Assembly (NCBI RefSeq): GCF_947499705.1
Contig: NZ_CANMPJ010000002.1
Coordinates: 372,001 to 436,000 of the forward strand
Direction: 5' to 3'
From: an uncultured Erythrobacter sp.
GTDB taxonomy: Bacteria > Pseudomonadota > Alphaproteobacteria > Sphingomonadales > Sphingomonadaceae
Length of the DNA: 64,000 bases
Shown here: in pieces, positions 9,236-17,903 of the stretch
Layout: every line of letters starts with the position of its first letter
Position numbering within the stretch: the first letter of the stretch is position 1
Position numbers and translations under genes: made by a program
The notes under the pieces: generated by a model
Seen by the model: only the letters and a program-made list of their open reading frames with translations
The model's database searches: none
What the model was told of the DNA's origin: nothing

Positions 9236-10753
9236 ATGAAGATCGCCATCCGGGTCGATGCCTCGGCGCAAATCGGCACCGGGCATGTGAAACGCTCGCT
9301 GTCATTGGCCGAAGCATTGCGAAAGCTCGGGGCAGAGGTTCGGTTTGTCACCCGCGCGCTAGGCGTCGACAGCGTTGGAATGATCGCAGGCGCTGGTTTT
9401 GAGCGCACTGTGCTGCTCGCCCCGCCTGGCAGCGTCTTCACACCCGATCCGGCAGTGCCGCATTCCGCATGGGCCGAAGTCTCGCTTGATCGCGATATCG
9501 ACGGCACCTGCGAAGCCTTGGAGGACTTCGCGCCGGACTGGGTCGTGCTGGACAGTTACGCATTCGATGCGCGCTGGCACGAGGCGGTTCGCGGCGAGCT
9601 CGGCTGCAAGATCGCGCAGATCGACGACCTCGCTGATCGTGCACTCGCATGCGACTTGCTGATCGACCACACTTTCGCACCCGACCATCGCGCCAAATAC
9701 GCCGAGGTTCTGCCCCGCTCGGCACGACTGCTCGGCGGGCCGCGTTATGGCTTGCTCGGGCCAGCTTACGCCGACGCAGCGCGCTATGAATTCAATGAGG
9801 ACGTGCGCTCGATCGGTGTCTTTATGGGCGGCGTCGATGCCGGGGATCACTCGCAGAGCGTGCTTGATGCGCTGGATGTCATCGGCTTCGAAGGCGAGAT
9901 CGAAGTCGTCGCCACTTCCGCCAACCCGCATCTCGGCGACTTGCGCGAACGCATCACTGCACGAGCCAACACCAGCCTCTCGCTTGACCTGCCCGACCTC
10001 GCCGCATTCTTCGCCCGCCACGATCTGCAGGTGGGCGCGGGCGGTGGCGCGAGTTGGGAGCGCTGCTGTATCGGCGTGCCGACATTGCTGGTCGTAGTCG
10101 CACCCAACCAGATGTCGGTCGCCCCGCTCCTCGCCGAAGCCGGGATCGCAGCCTTCGCACCCGACCCCTCGCCTGAGACATTGGCAGGCGAACTTAAAGC
10201 GCTGATTGATGATGCCCCTGCGCGCCAAAACCTCGCCGCCAAATCACGCGAGCTGGTCGATGGTTTGGGAGCAACACGCGCTGCACTTGGCATTCTCGCA
10301 GAGAGTCTCGCCGTTCGGCCTGCCAAACTCGAAGACGCGCGTATGATGTTCGACTGGCGCGGTGACGCTGCGACGCGTGCGGTCTCGCTCGAGAGCGATG
10401 AGTTGGTGTGGGATGATCACCTCGCATGGCTCACACGCGTTCTCGAAGACCCAGCCCGCCAACTCTTCGTTGGCGAGATCGGCGGGCGACCCGTCGGTGT
10501 GATCCGCTTCGATTTCTCCGAAGAGGCGCGTGCAGAAGTCTCACTCTATCTCGATCCCGCTCTGCACGGCCTTGGTCTCGGCCCGCATCTGCTGCTCGCA
10601 GGCGAGGCCGCCGCTGACGCCGCCATTGTCGACGCGACCGTGCTGGAAGGGAACCGCCCCTCCCAGCGCCTGTTCGAACATTGCGGCTACACGCAAACCG
10701 CCCCGACCACCTGGGTAAAGCACCGCTTGCCCAGCGTGCACGCCAAGCTGTAA
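9236..10753 (+). CDS. Bifunctional PseG-PseH fusion: UDP-sugar hydrolase plus GNAT N-acetyltransferase
   Basis: A 505-residue fusion. Residues 1 to about 345 are PseG-like: MKIAIRVDASAQIGTGHVKR at the start, GGVDAGDHS, and a GAGGGASWERCCIGVP nucleotide-binding segment; PseG removes UDP from UDP-2,4-diacetamido-2,4,6-trideoxy-L-altrose. From about 358 to 490 is a GNAT domain (EVSLYLDPALHGLGLGPHLL, then LEGNRPSQRLFEHCGY), which fits PseH, the N4-acetyltransferase acting one step before PseG. The ATG at 9236 was chosen because PseG homology starts there; the frame is open further upstream inside pseF. Fusing consecutive steps should help pass on the intermediate. No free-standing pseH is seen in the window. 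Confidence 0.92.
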   Translation: MKIAIRVDASAQIGTGHVKRSLSLAEALRKLGAEVRFVTRALGVDSVGMIAGAGFERTVLLAPPGSVFTPDPAVPHSAWAEVSLDRDIDGTCEALEDFAPDWVVLDSYAFDARWHEAVRGELGCKIAQIDDLADRALACDLLIDHTFAPDHRAKYAEVLPRSARLLGGPRYGLLGPAYADAARYEFNEDVRSIGVFMGGVDAGDHSQSVLDALDVIGFEGEIEVVATSANPHLGDLRERITARANTSLSLDLPDLAAFFARHDLQVGAGGGASWERCCIGVPTLLVVVAPNQMSVAPLLAEAGIAAFAPDPSPETLAGELKALIDDAPARQNLAAKSRELVDGLGATRAALGILAESLAVRPAKLEDARMMFDWRGDAATRAVSLESDELVWDDHLAWLTRVLEDPARQLFVGEIGGRPVGVIRFDFSEEARAEVSLYLDPALHGLGLGPHLLLAGEAAADAAIVDATVLEGNRPSQRLFEHCGYTQTAPTTWVKHRLPSVHAKL

Positions 10754-10765
10754 AGGCCCCGCATC

Positions 10766-11809
10766 ATGCAGATCAACGGACGTACAATAGGCCTCGACGC
10801 CCGCCCCTATCTGATCGCCGAGATGAGCGGGAACCACAACCACTCGCTGGACCGTGCGCTGGAAATCGTCGATGCGGCGGCGGAAAGCGGCGCGGATGCG
10901 ATCAAGCTGCAGACCTACACCGCCGACACGATCACGCTCGATTGCGACGGGCCGGGCTTTGTGATCGAAGATGAGAAGTCGCTGTGGAACGGGCGGCGGC
11001 TGCACGAACTCTATGACGAAGCGCACACGCCGTGGGACTGGCATGGGCCTATCATTGAGCGTGCGCGCAAGCACGGCCTCGATTGCTTCTCGTCGCCCTT
11101 CGACGCGAGCGCGGTCGACTTCCTCGAAAGCCTCGACGTCCCGGCCTACAAGATCGCGAGCTTTGAAGTCATCGACCTGCCACTGATCCGCAAGGTCGCG
11201 GCGACTGGCAAGCCGATGATCATCTCGACCGGGATGGCAAGCGTGATCGATATTGGCGAAGCGATCCGCGCTGCGCAGGAGGCCGGCAACGACCAGCTGT
11301 GCATCCTCAAATGCACCAGCACCTATCCCGCGACGCCCGAGAACACGAACATCTCCACCATTCCCAATATGCGCGACACATTCGGCGTCGAAGTGGGCCT
11401 GTCGGACCACACGATGGGGACCGGCGTTGCGGTCGCGGCGACGGCTTTGGGTGCGGTGCTGATCGAGAAGCACTTTACGCTTCGCAGGGCCGATGGCGGG
11501 GTGGACAGCACCTTTAGCCTCGAACCGGCGGAGTTCCTCGCACTGCGCGAAGAAACCGAGCGCGCGTGGCAATCGCTCGGCCAGGTCACCTATGGCGGCA
11601 CCAAGGCCGAGGAAGGCTCACGCCAGTTCCGCCGCTCGCTCTATATCGCTGAAGATATGGCAGAGGGCGAAGCCTTCACCGAAGCCAACCTGCGCTCGGT
11701 ACGCCCCGGTTTTGGCCTCGCGCCCAAGCACTACGACACGCTGCTAGGCAAGCGCGTGAACCGCGCGCTGACCAAAGGCACGCCGGTCAGCTGGGACCTG
11801 ATCGCGTAA
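10766..11809 (+). CDS. pseI: Pseudaminic acid synthase, PseI
   Basis: A 347-residue NeuB-family enzyme with a TIM barrel (about 1-280) and a C-terminal SAF/antifreeze-like domain (about 290-345). It should condense 2,4-diacetamido-2,4,6-trideoxy-L-altrose with phosphoenolpyruvate to give pseudaminic acid. Typical segments are LIAEMSGNHN, DAIKLQTY, STGMA, LKCTSTYPA, GLSDHT and EKHFTL. It completes a pseB-C-F-(G/H)-I set in five genes. The next gene begins 8 bp downstream. Confidence 0.94.
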   Translation: MQINGRTIGLDARPYLIAEMSGNHNHSLDRALEIVDAAAESGADAIKLQTYTADTITLDCDGPGFVIEDEKSLWNGRRLHELYDEAHTPWDWHGPIIERARKHGLDCFSSPFDASAVDFLESLDVPAYKIASFEVIDLPLIRKVAATGKPMIISTGMASVIDIGEAIRAAQEAGNDQLCILKCTSTYPATPENTNISTIPNMRDTFGVEVGLSDHTMGTGVAVAATALGAVLIEKHFTLRRADGGVDSTFSLEPAEFLALREETERAWQSLGQVTYGGTKAEEGSRQFRRSLYIAEDMAEGEAFTEANLRSVRPGFGLAPKHYDTLLGKRVNRALTKGTPVSWDLIA

Positions 11810-11816
11810 GCGGTGG

Positions 11817-12815
11817 ATGGCGTACAAGGTTCTCATCATCGGCTGCGGAGCCATTGCAGGTGGGTACGATGCCGAGCGCTCCCCTGATGATTGGCCGCTG
11901 AGCCATGCCGGGGCGATCGCGCGGGATGATCGGTTTGACATTTGGGCCTGCTTCGACACGGACGACGATGCGCGTTATGATTTCATGGATCGTTGGGACG
12001 TTCCCATTTGTCTGGGCGAGCTAGAACCTCCTTTTGCAAAGCCAGGTGATTTCGATGTGGTTGTGATCGCGTCACCAACGCAGTTTCATGCGGAGCATCT
12101 TGAATACGCACTTACATTGAGGCCAAAATTGGTTTTCTGCGAGAAGCCGCTGGCCGCCGATTTGGAAGGGGCACGAAACCTTGCGGCGCAGTTTGATACC
12201 GCACGCATCCCGCTGGCCGTGAACTACACCCGCCGCTGGGCACCCGATCTGGTCGAGCTTGCACAGGAAGTCCGCGCTGGCGATTGGGGTACGCTCATCA
12301 GCGCGATTGGCACCTACACCAAAGGTATCGTCCACAACGGCTCGCATATGGTCGATCTGCTCGGCATGTTTGTCGGCGAGATGCGGGTTCACTCTGTCGG
12401 ACCGGGATGGTGCGATTTCTGGGATGACGACCCGACCGTCTCCACCATGCTCACCACTGGCGACCTTGGCCTGCCGATCCACCTTATTGCTGGCGATGCC
12501 GAGCATGTGACGCATTTCGAACTTGTGCTCAACTACGAGCGCGGCGAAATCGCGATGCGCGATGGCGGGATGCGAATCGAAACGCGACGGGTTCAAGACA
12601 GTGAGACATTCGCCGGATATCGCCAGCTTGGACTGCCTGAGAGGATGCCTGGGCGCTATCCCGAAGCCATGACACAGGCATACGCCAACATCGCCGAAGC
12701 ATTGGACACCGGCGCGCGCCTTGCCAGCACCGCGCAAAACGCCATTGAAGCGCACAAATTTTGCGAAGAGATTCGCCTCAAGGCGCTCGAAACCATCAAG
12801 AAAGACCCCGAATGA
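11817..12815 (+). CDS. Gfo/Idh/MocA-family NAD(P)-dependent sugar oxidoreductase
   Basis: A 332-residue protein with an N-terminal Rossmann fold (VLIIGCGAIAGG at 5-16), the substrate-side EKP motif at 109-111 and a C-terminal domain where NGSHMVDLLG supplies the usual histidine/aspartate pair. The family oxidises or reduces hydroxyl groups of sugars, often C3 of NDP-sugars before amination. It overlaps the following aminotransferase by 4 bp, and a GNAT gene follows, so an oxidation-amination-acetylation sequence is a reasonable inference. Base composition looks more A/T-rich than pseI, possibly from separate acquisition (judged by eye). Confidence 0.88.
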   Translation: MAYKVLIIGCGAIAGGYDAERSPDDWPLSHAGAIARDDRFDIWACFDTDDDARYDFMDRWDVPICLGELEPPFAKPGDFDVVVIASPTQFHAEHLEYALTLRPKLVFCEKPLAADLEGARNLAAQFDTARIPLAVNYTRRWAPDLVELAQEVRAGDWGTLISAIGTYTKGIVHNGSHMVDLLGMFVGEMRVHSVGPGWCDFWDDDPTVSTMLTTGDLGLPIHLIAGDAEHVTHFELVLNYERGEIAMRDGGMRIETRRVQDSETFAGYRQLGLPERMPGRYPEAMTQAYANIAEALDTGARLASTAQNAIEAHKFCEEIRLKALETIKKDPE

Positions 12816-14089
12816 CCGACCAACTCGCCCTTCACGGCGGCTCCCCGCTGATCCAGCGCGAATTCGATGCATTCAAATCGATGGGCCGCGACGAAGAGGA
12901 AGCCGCGGCGCGTGTCGTGCGCTCGGGCGTGTTGTCGGCCTATATCGGCGCTCCGGGTGAGCTGTTTATGGGCGGCACCGAAGTGCGCGCATTTGAGGCC
13001 AAAGCGGCGGACTATTTCGGGGTGAAGCATGCGCTTGGCGTGAACAGCTGGACCAGCGGATTGATTGCCGAGGTCGGCGCGATTGGCGTCGAGCCGGGGG
13101 ACGAGATCATCACCTCACCGTGGACTATGAGCGCCACCGCCATGGCGATCCTGCACTGGAACGCGATTCCGGTCTTCGCCGATATCGACCGCGAGAGCTT
13201 CAACCTCGATCCTGAAAGCGTGCGCGCGAACATCACGCCGCGCACAAAGGCGATCATGGCGGTCGATATTTTCGGTCAGACTGCCGATGTCGCCGCGTTG
13301 CGTTCGATTGCCGACGAACATGGCCTCAAGCTGCTGGGCGACACCGCGCAGGCTCCGGGCGCGATGAGCGATGGAGGGCACACCGGGACCGGCTATGACA
13401 TTGGCGGCTTCAGCCTCAACTATCACAAGCACATTCACTGCGGCGAAGGCGGCATCCTCGTCACCAATGACGATGCGCTGGCTGAGCGGTTGGCGCTGAT
13501 CCGCAATCACGCCGAAAGCGTGCTGAAACCAACCAGCCGTGAGCAGCTCAACAACATGATCGGCTACAATTTCCGCATGGGCGAGATCGAAGCCGCGATT
13601 GCCAGCGTGCAGCTCGACAAGCTGGCCGAGCGTGTGGCAGACCGTCAACGCGTGGCGGCAGAGCTGAACGAAGGGCTTGGCGGGCTGGAAGGTCTGACGA
13701 CACCCAAAGTCGCCGAGGGCGCGACGCATGTCTATTACGTCTACGGCATGACGCTCGATACCGAGGCGCTGGGCGTCTCGCGCGCGAAAATTGTCGAGGC
13801 GCTCAAGGCGGAAGGCGTGCCAGCAGTCATGTCGGGCTATCAGAACATACACCGCCTTCCGATCTTCACCGAGCAGGTCGCCTATGGCACCAAGGGCTTC
13901 CCGTGGAGCCTGCGCGAGGACAAGAATTTCGCCTATGGAACTGGCACCTGCCCGGTCGCCGAAGAACTGCATGACAGCGAATTCCTCGGCCTGAGCATAT
14001 GCGTCCACCAATTGCCGAGCGAGGATGTCGCGCAGATCGTCGCAGGTTTCCAGAAGGTCTGGGCCAATCTGGACTCGTTGAAAGGCTGA
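12812..14089 (+). CDS. DegT/DnrJ/EryC1-family sugar aminotransferase (second, not PseC)
   Basis: A 425-residue PLP enzyme with the cofactor lysine K206 in a NYHKHIHCGEGG segment and the cofactor Asp in LLGDTAQAPGA. It is longer than PseC and differs at the PLP lysine motif (NYHK in place of SFH..K), so it likely acts on another keto sugar or cyclitol. It starts at the ATG that overlaps the stop of the Gfo/Idh gene (ATGA). A GNAT gene starts 2 bp after its stop. I infer that these three genes make an N-acylated amino sugar in addition to pseudaminic acid. The substrate is not assignable from sequence. Confidence 0.9.
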   Translation: MTDQLALHGGSPLIQREFDAFKSMGRDEEEAAARVVRSGVLSAYIGAPGELFMGGTEVRAFEAKAADYFGVKHALGVNSWTSGLIAEVGAIGVEPGDEIITSPWTMSATAMAILHWNAIPVFADIDRESFNLDPESVRANITPRTKAIMAVDIFGQTADVAALRSIADEHGLKLLGDTAQAPGAMSDGGHTGTGYDIGGFSLNYHKHIHCGEGGILVTNDDALAERLALIRNHAESVLKPTSREQLNNMIGYNFRMGEIEAAIASVQLDKLAERVADRQRVAAELNEGLGGLEGLTTPKVAEGATHVYYVYGMTLDTEALGVSRAKIVEALKAEGVPAVMSGYQNIHRLPIFTEQVAYGTKGFPWSLREDKNFAYGTGTCPVAEELHDSEFLGLSICVHQLPSEDVAQIVAGFQKVWANLDSLKG

Positions 14090-14091
14090 AC

Positions 14092-14619
14092 GTGGCGGAG
14101 TTCCTCGAACTCTTCGGCGAGAAGATCTCCCTGCGCCCGTTCGGTTCGGGCGACATCTCTGACGCCTATCTCGGCTGGCTCAATGATCCGGAAGTCACGC
14201 GCTATTCCAATCAGCGCTTCCGCACGCACTCCCACGAAAGTTGCGCGGATTATCTCGCCAGCTTTGCCGGTACGCGAAACCTCTTCGTCAGCGTGCGCGA
14301 CACAGCTTCCGGCACCGCAATCGGGACGATGACCGCCTATCGCAACCTCCACCACGGCACCTGCGATGTCGGGATCATGATTGGCGCGCGCGATTTCTGG
14401 GGCGGTGGATACGGGCAGGAGGCGTGGAACCTGCTGACCGGCTGGCTGATCGAGGTGGCGGGCGTGCGCAAGCTCACCGCCGGATGCCTCGCCGCCAATG
14501 GCGGAATGATAAAGCTGATGAAGCGCTCCGGCATGGTTCCCGATGGCGTTCGCAAGGGTCAGGAACTTGTCGATGGGACGCCCGTCGATATCGTGCACTA
14601 TGCCCGCTTCGCCGATTGA
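14092..14619 (+). CDS. GNAT-family (RimJ/RimL-like) N-acetyltransferase
   Basis: A 175-residue GNAT protein with SLRPFGSGDISDAYLGWLND at the N-terminus, a YGQEAWNLL acetyl-CoA pyrophosphate-binding segment and the late AANGGMIKLMKRSGM region. The start is taken as GTG at 14092, preceded by AAAGG at a good distance and placed just after the aminotransferase stop. An ATG at 13999 in frame lies inside the aminotransferase gene. Its position suggests N-acetylation of the amino sugar made by the neighbouring enzyme. Protein acetylation cannot be excluded. Confidence 0.82.
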   Translation: MAEFLELFGEKISLRPFGSGDISDAYLGWLNDPEVTRYSNQRFRTHSHESCADYLASFAGTRNLFVSVRDTASGTAIGTMTAYRNLHHGTCDVGIMIGARDFWGGGYGQEAWNLLTGWLIEVAGVRKLTAGCLAANGGMIKLMKRSGMVPDGVRKGQELVDGTPVDIVHYARFAD

Positions 14620-15475
14620 TGCGCTGCCCCGCCCGCTAGCGATAGCGGTGCATGATGCGGGCGCGGCCAATATGATCGCCGCATGGGTGGACGCGGCGAG
14701 CGAACCGACCGAGCAAGTGATCGCAGCCGGGCCTGCGCTGACGATCTGGCGAGCGCGCTTTGGCGATGACGTAGCGATCACCGACAGCACCGATGCTCTA
14801 AATGGGTTCGCTTGCGTGCTGAGCGGCACGGGTTGGGCGAGCGATCTGGAACACCGCGCGCGGATCGCAGCGGCGCGCGGCGGAATCCGCTCGGTCGCCG
14901 TGATCGATCACTGGGTCAATTATTCCATGCGCTTCGAGCGCGAGGGTGTTGTCCAATTGCCCGACGAGATCTGGGTCGGTGACGGGGACGCAGCGCGGAT
15001 CGCGACCGAGGTTTTTCCATCGGTGGCAGTCTGGCAGCACCCCAATCTCTACCTTGCCGAACAGGCACTCTACGCCGGGCCGGTGCCGGATGATGGCGAT
15101 GTGCTGTTCCTGCTCGAACCCGCGCGCAGTGATTGGGGCAAGGATGCACCGGGCGAATTTCAGTCGCTCGATTACTTTATGGAGCAGCGCGAGGCGGCGG
15201 GCATCCCTGCGACAACAACCGTGCGCGTTCGCCCTCACCCGTCTGATCCGGCGGGCAAGTTCGACGAATGGGTAAGCGCTCACCCCGGCACGACACTCGA
15301 CGCCTCCCACGACATGGGCAGCGCCCTCGCCCAAGCACGCTGGGTCGTAGGCATGAACTCCGCTGGTCTCGTCATCGCGCTCGCAGCCGGGCGAAGCGTC
15401 TTCAGCGCCCTTCCGCCGCATGCGCCGCCTTGCGTCCTGCCGCACGCGGCCATCACAAGGCTCTGTGACATCTAG
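14600..15475 (+). CDS. Uncharacterised GT-B-like protein, candidate glycosyltransferase
   Basis: A 291-residue soluble protein that I do not recognise as a named family. It has an N-terminal AIAVHDAGAANMIAAW segment, a VIDHWVNYS segment, RVRPHPSDP near the C-terminal third and a late GMNSAGLVIALAAGRSVF segment. The RPHP plus GMNSAG...G.P layout resembles capsule-type GT-B transferases (KpsS/KpsC, CDP-glycerol transferase-like). The chosen ATG at 14600 overlaps the GNAT gene by 20 bp. Its place right after the pse and amino-sugar genes makes it a candidate nonulosonate or amino-sugar transferase; this is inference. Confidence 0.6.
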   Translation: MPASPIDALPRPLAIAVHDAGAANMIAAWVDAASEPTEQVIAAGPALTIWRARFGDDVAITDSTDALNGFACVLSGTGWASDLEHRARIAAARGGIRSVAVIDHWVNYSMRFEREGVVQLPDEIWVGDGDAARIATEVFPSVAVWQHPNLYLAEQALYAGPVPDDGDVLFLLEPARSDWGKDAPGEFQSLDYFMEQREAAGIPATTTVRVRPHPSDPAGKFDEWVSAHPGTTLDASHDMGSALAQARWVVGMNSAGLVIALAAGRSVFSALPPHAPPCVLPHAAITRLCDI

Positions 15476-15525
15476 CCTTTGCGGGCGGCATCCGCCAAAG
15501 CGAGGCCAAGGGATCCAAGGGGCGC

Positions 15526-16959
15526 ATGCTTTTTTCGACCGGCACATTCTGGCTGTTCTTCCCGGTGGTGCTCGCGCTGCTGGCGGCGAACCGGCTGATC
15601 CTGCGCTCGGTCGCGGTGCAGAACGCGGTGCTACTCGGCGCGAGTTATACCTTTTACGGCTGGTGGGATTGGCGCTTTCTCGGCCTGATCATCGTATCAA
15701 CGCTGATCGACTATGTTGCCGCACGGGGGATGGAGCGCAGCGGTGACGGTCCCGCTCGCAAACGCTGGCTCCACCTCTCGGTGTTCGCCAATCTGTCGAT
15801 CCTCGGCCTCTTCAAATACTTCAATTTCTTCGCAGGCGAGCTGAAAGCAGGCCTCACTGCCGCCGGAGTGAGCGCCGACTGGTCCACTCTCAATATCATC
15901 CTGCCGGTCGGCATATCGTTCTACACGCTCCAAACGCTCAGCTACTCGATCGACGTCTATTACAAGCGCACCAAGCCCGAACCGAACCTGCTCCGCTACG
16001 CCACCTATGTCGCGTTCTTCCCGCAGCTTGTCGCCGGACCAATCGAGCGGGCGCGCAAGCTGATCCCGCAATTCGCGTCACTCGCACAGCCGACATGGGA
16101 GACAATCAACCAAGGCGTACGGCTGGTCATCGCAGGCCTGTTCCTCAAGATCGTGATTGCCGACAATCTTGCGCCCTATGTCGACCGTATCTGGAGCGCG
16201 CACGCCACGTTAGGCGGCGGCGAACTGCTGCTTGGGATGCTGTATTTCTCGATCCAGATCTACGCTGACTTCGCAGGCTATTCCTCGATTGCCATCGGGC
16301 TGGCGGCAATGATGGGGATCCGGCTTTCGACCAACTTTGCCACCCCGTTTCTCGCCAGTTCGATCAGCGCGCTCTGGCGCGGATGGAACATCACGCTGAC
16401 GCTGTTTTTCCGCGATTATGTCTATGCCGAGCTGAGGAAGGGCAAGCGTACCGAAAGCCGCATCGCGCTCGCCAATATTGCGACCTTCTTCGTCAGCGGG
16501 TTGTGGCATGGTGCGAACTGGACCTTTATTGTCTGGGGCACCGCGCACGGGGTGCTGCTGGTGCTGGAGCGGCGCTGGCGTGCGGCGGTGACGTTGGGTG
16601 AGAAAGCGTGGCTGAAGCTGTCGGGCTGGCTCTACACATTCGGGCTGTTCGTCGTGCTCTCCGCCCTGTTCCGCAGTCCTGATTTCGGCACCGCCTGGAC
16701 GATGTACGCGCGCTCGGTCACCGAGTTCGGCCTGCCGCAAAGCGAGCGCTTCGGTCTGCTGTTCGTGACTCTCGCCTTCGCCGTCGATGCGCTATGGCGC
16801 GGACAGACCAGACTGGATCAGGGTCTCAAGCTTGCGTGGCTCGGCCGCGCGGGCAAGAACTTCACCGAAACCGTCCTCTTCGCCGCCGCGCTCATTCTCG
16901 TGCTCGTCAACGCCACAACCCGACAGGAAGCCAGTGCCTTCATCTACTTCCAGTTCTGA
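15526..16959 (+). CDS. MBOAT-family polysaccharide O-acyltransferase (AlgI-like)
   Basis: A 477-residue multi-spanning membrane protein with about ten hydrophobic segments. It carries the MBOAT motifs LVAGPIERARKLIPQF, WRGWNITLTLFFRDYVY and GLWHGANWTF, whose His is the conserved catalytic residue. AlgI/PatA-type proteins move acetyl groups from a cytoplasmic donor across the inner membrane for O-acetylation of a glycan in the periplasm. Three genes for SGNH-type proteins follow directly, as with the AlgJ/AlgX or PatB partners of other MBOAT systems. The 50 bp before it contain a small imperfect hairpin (15478-15500). Confidence 0.93.
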   Translation: MLFSTGTFWLFFPVVLALLAANRLILRSVAVQNAVLLGASYTFYGWWDWRFLGLIIVSTLIDYVAARGMERSGDGPARKRWLHLSVFANLSILGLFKYFNFFAGELKAGLTAAGVSADWSTLNIILPVGISFYTLQTLSYSIDVYYKRTKPEPNLLRYATYVAFFPQLVAGPIERARKLIPQFASLAQPTWETINQGVRLVIAGLFLKIVIADNLAPYVDRIWSAHATLGGGELLLGMLYFSIQIYADFAGYSSIAIGLAAMMGIRLSTNFATPFLASSISALWRGWNITLTLFFRDYVYAELRKGKRTESRIALANIATFFVSGLWHGANWTFIVWGTAHGVLLVLERRWRAAVTLGEKAWLKLSGWLYTFGLFVVLSALFRSPDFGTAWTMYARSVTEFGLPQSERFGLLFVTLAFAVDALWRGQTRLDQGLKLAWLGRAGKNFTETVLFAAALILVLVNATTRQEASAFIYFQF

Positions 16960-16963
16960 CGGA

Positions 16964-17890
16964 ATGAGCGCCAAACGCGCCCTGATCGCGCTGATCGGCG
17001 TATTCGTGCTGCTCAACGCAGCGCTGATCGCCGTGTGGCAGGCGATCCCGTTCACTCCAGTGAGCGAGGGGCGCTACCTCGCGGCAGTCGACGATCACAT
17101 CGCCATGCTGGAGCGGAGTAAAGGAGAGGAAGGCCGGATTATTCTGATCGGCGGATCGGGCGCAGCATTCTCGATCTCTGCAGAGACTTTGGGGCAGGAG
17201 CTCGACCGGCCCGTTTACAATGGTGGCATTCAGGCGGGGATCGGATTTCGCAACCTGATGGACCTCTACGCGCCGCATCTCGACCCGGAAAATGACCTGA
17301 TCGTGCTGCTGCCGGAACTTGAACTCCTTGCCGAGGACGAACGATACTCGGCGCCTTGGTGCGATGTGGTTTACCTGCGCAAAGACCTAGGGCGCCTTAT
17401 CGGCCAGCCAAGATGCGTCCCGCATGTCATCCACCGGACCTATCAGGAGGTGCGCCACCACATCACGGGCAACACTGCCGTCGATGAAGTCTACCGTCGC
17501 TCAGGGTTCAACGCAGTAGGCGACCTGACCTCGCACCTCACCATCGACCGGTCTCCGCCCGATTTCAGCGACTACCGATTGCCGGATATCACCCCGGAGG
17601 AGCTCGACCGGTTTGAGAACTATGTGGAGGACAAGCTGATCGAGCGCGGGTTTGAGGTGCTCTACATTCCCGCTGCCATGCCAGACCCGGCATGCCGTTG
17701 GCGCGAGGTGGACGCGATCACCGCGCAATTGAGCGCACTCGGCACGGGTGTCGTCGTGCAGCACGACCTTTCCCGCTTCTGCCTGGCCGCCGATCTGTTC
17801 TTCGACGGGGCAGGTCATCTGGGTCGCGAGGGTCGCCAAGTCCAAACCCGCAACGTGCGCACTGCGCTTGCGAAATATGCGACAAACTGA
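16964..17890 (+). CDS. Membrane-anchored SGNH/DltD-like protein, MBOAT partner
   Basis: A 308-residue protein with one N-terminal transmembrane segment (about 5-27) and a predicted periplasmic domain. The segment IILIGGSGAAFS puts a serine (S65) where SGNH/DltD-like proteins have their nucleophile, and LFFDGAGHLGREGR near the C-terminus supplies a D..H pair. It starts at 16964, 4 bp after the MBOAT gene; the open frame further upstream lies inside that gene. It probably works with the MBOAT protein in transferring or trimming acyl groups on the polysaccharide. The overall similarity to DltD-type proteins is distant. Confidence 0.72.
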   Translation: MSAKRALIALIGVFVLLNAALIAVWQAIPFTPVSEGRYLAAVDDHIAMLERSKGEEGRIILIGGSGAAFSISAETLGQELDRPVYNGGIQAGIGFRNLMDLYAPHLDPENDLIVLLPELELLAEDERYSAPWCDVVYLRKDLGRLIGQPRCVPHVIHRTYQEVRHHITGNTAVDEVYRRSGFNAVGDLTSHLTIDRSPPDFSDYRLPDITPEELDRFENYVEDKLIERGFEVLYIPAAMPDPACRWREVDAITAQLSALGTGVVVQHDLSRFCLAADLFFDGAGHLGREGRQVQTRNVRTALAKYATN

Positions 17891-17903
17891 CAGGGGCGCG
17901 CGC

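Noticed and set aside
9359..11572. Long minus-strand frames (289 and 343 codons) opposite pseG-pseH and pseI
   Set aside because: The plus-strand proteins match families over their full length; the antisense products have no recognisable features.
14543..14599. Upstream in-frame ATG at 14543 as the start of the GT-B-like gene
   Set aside because: The extra 19 residues come from the GNAT reading region in another frame and look like shadow sequence; the ATG at 14600 gives a natural beginning.
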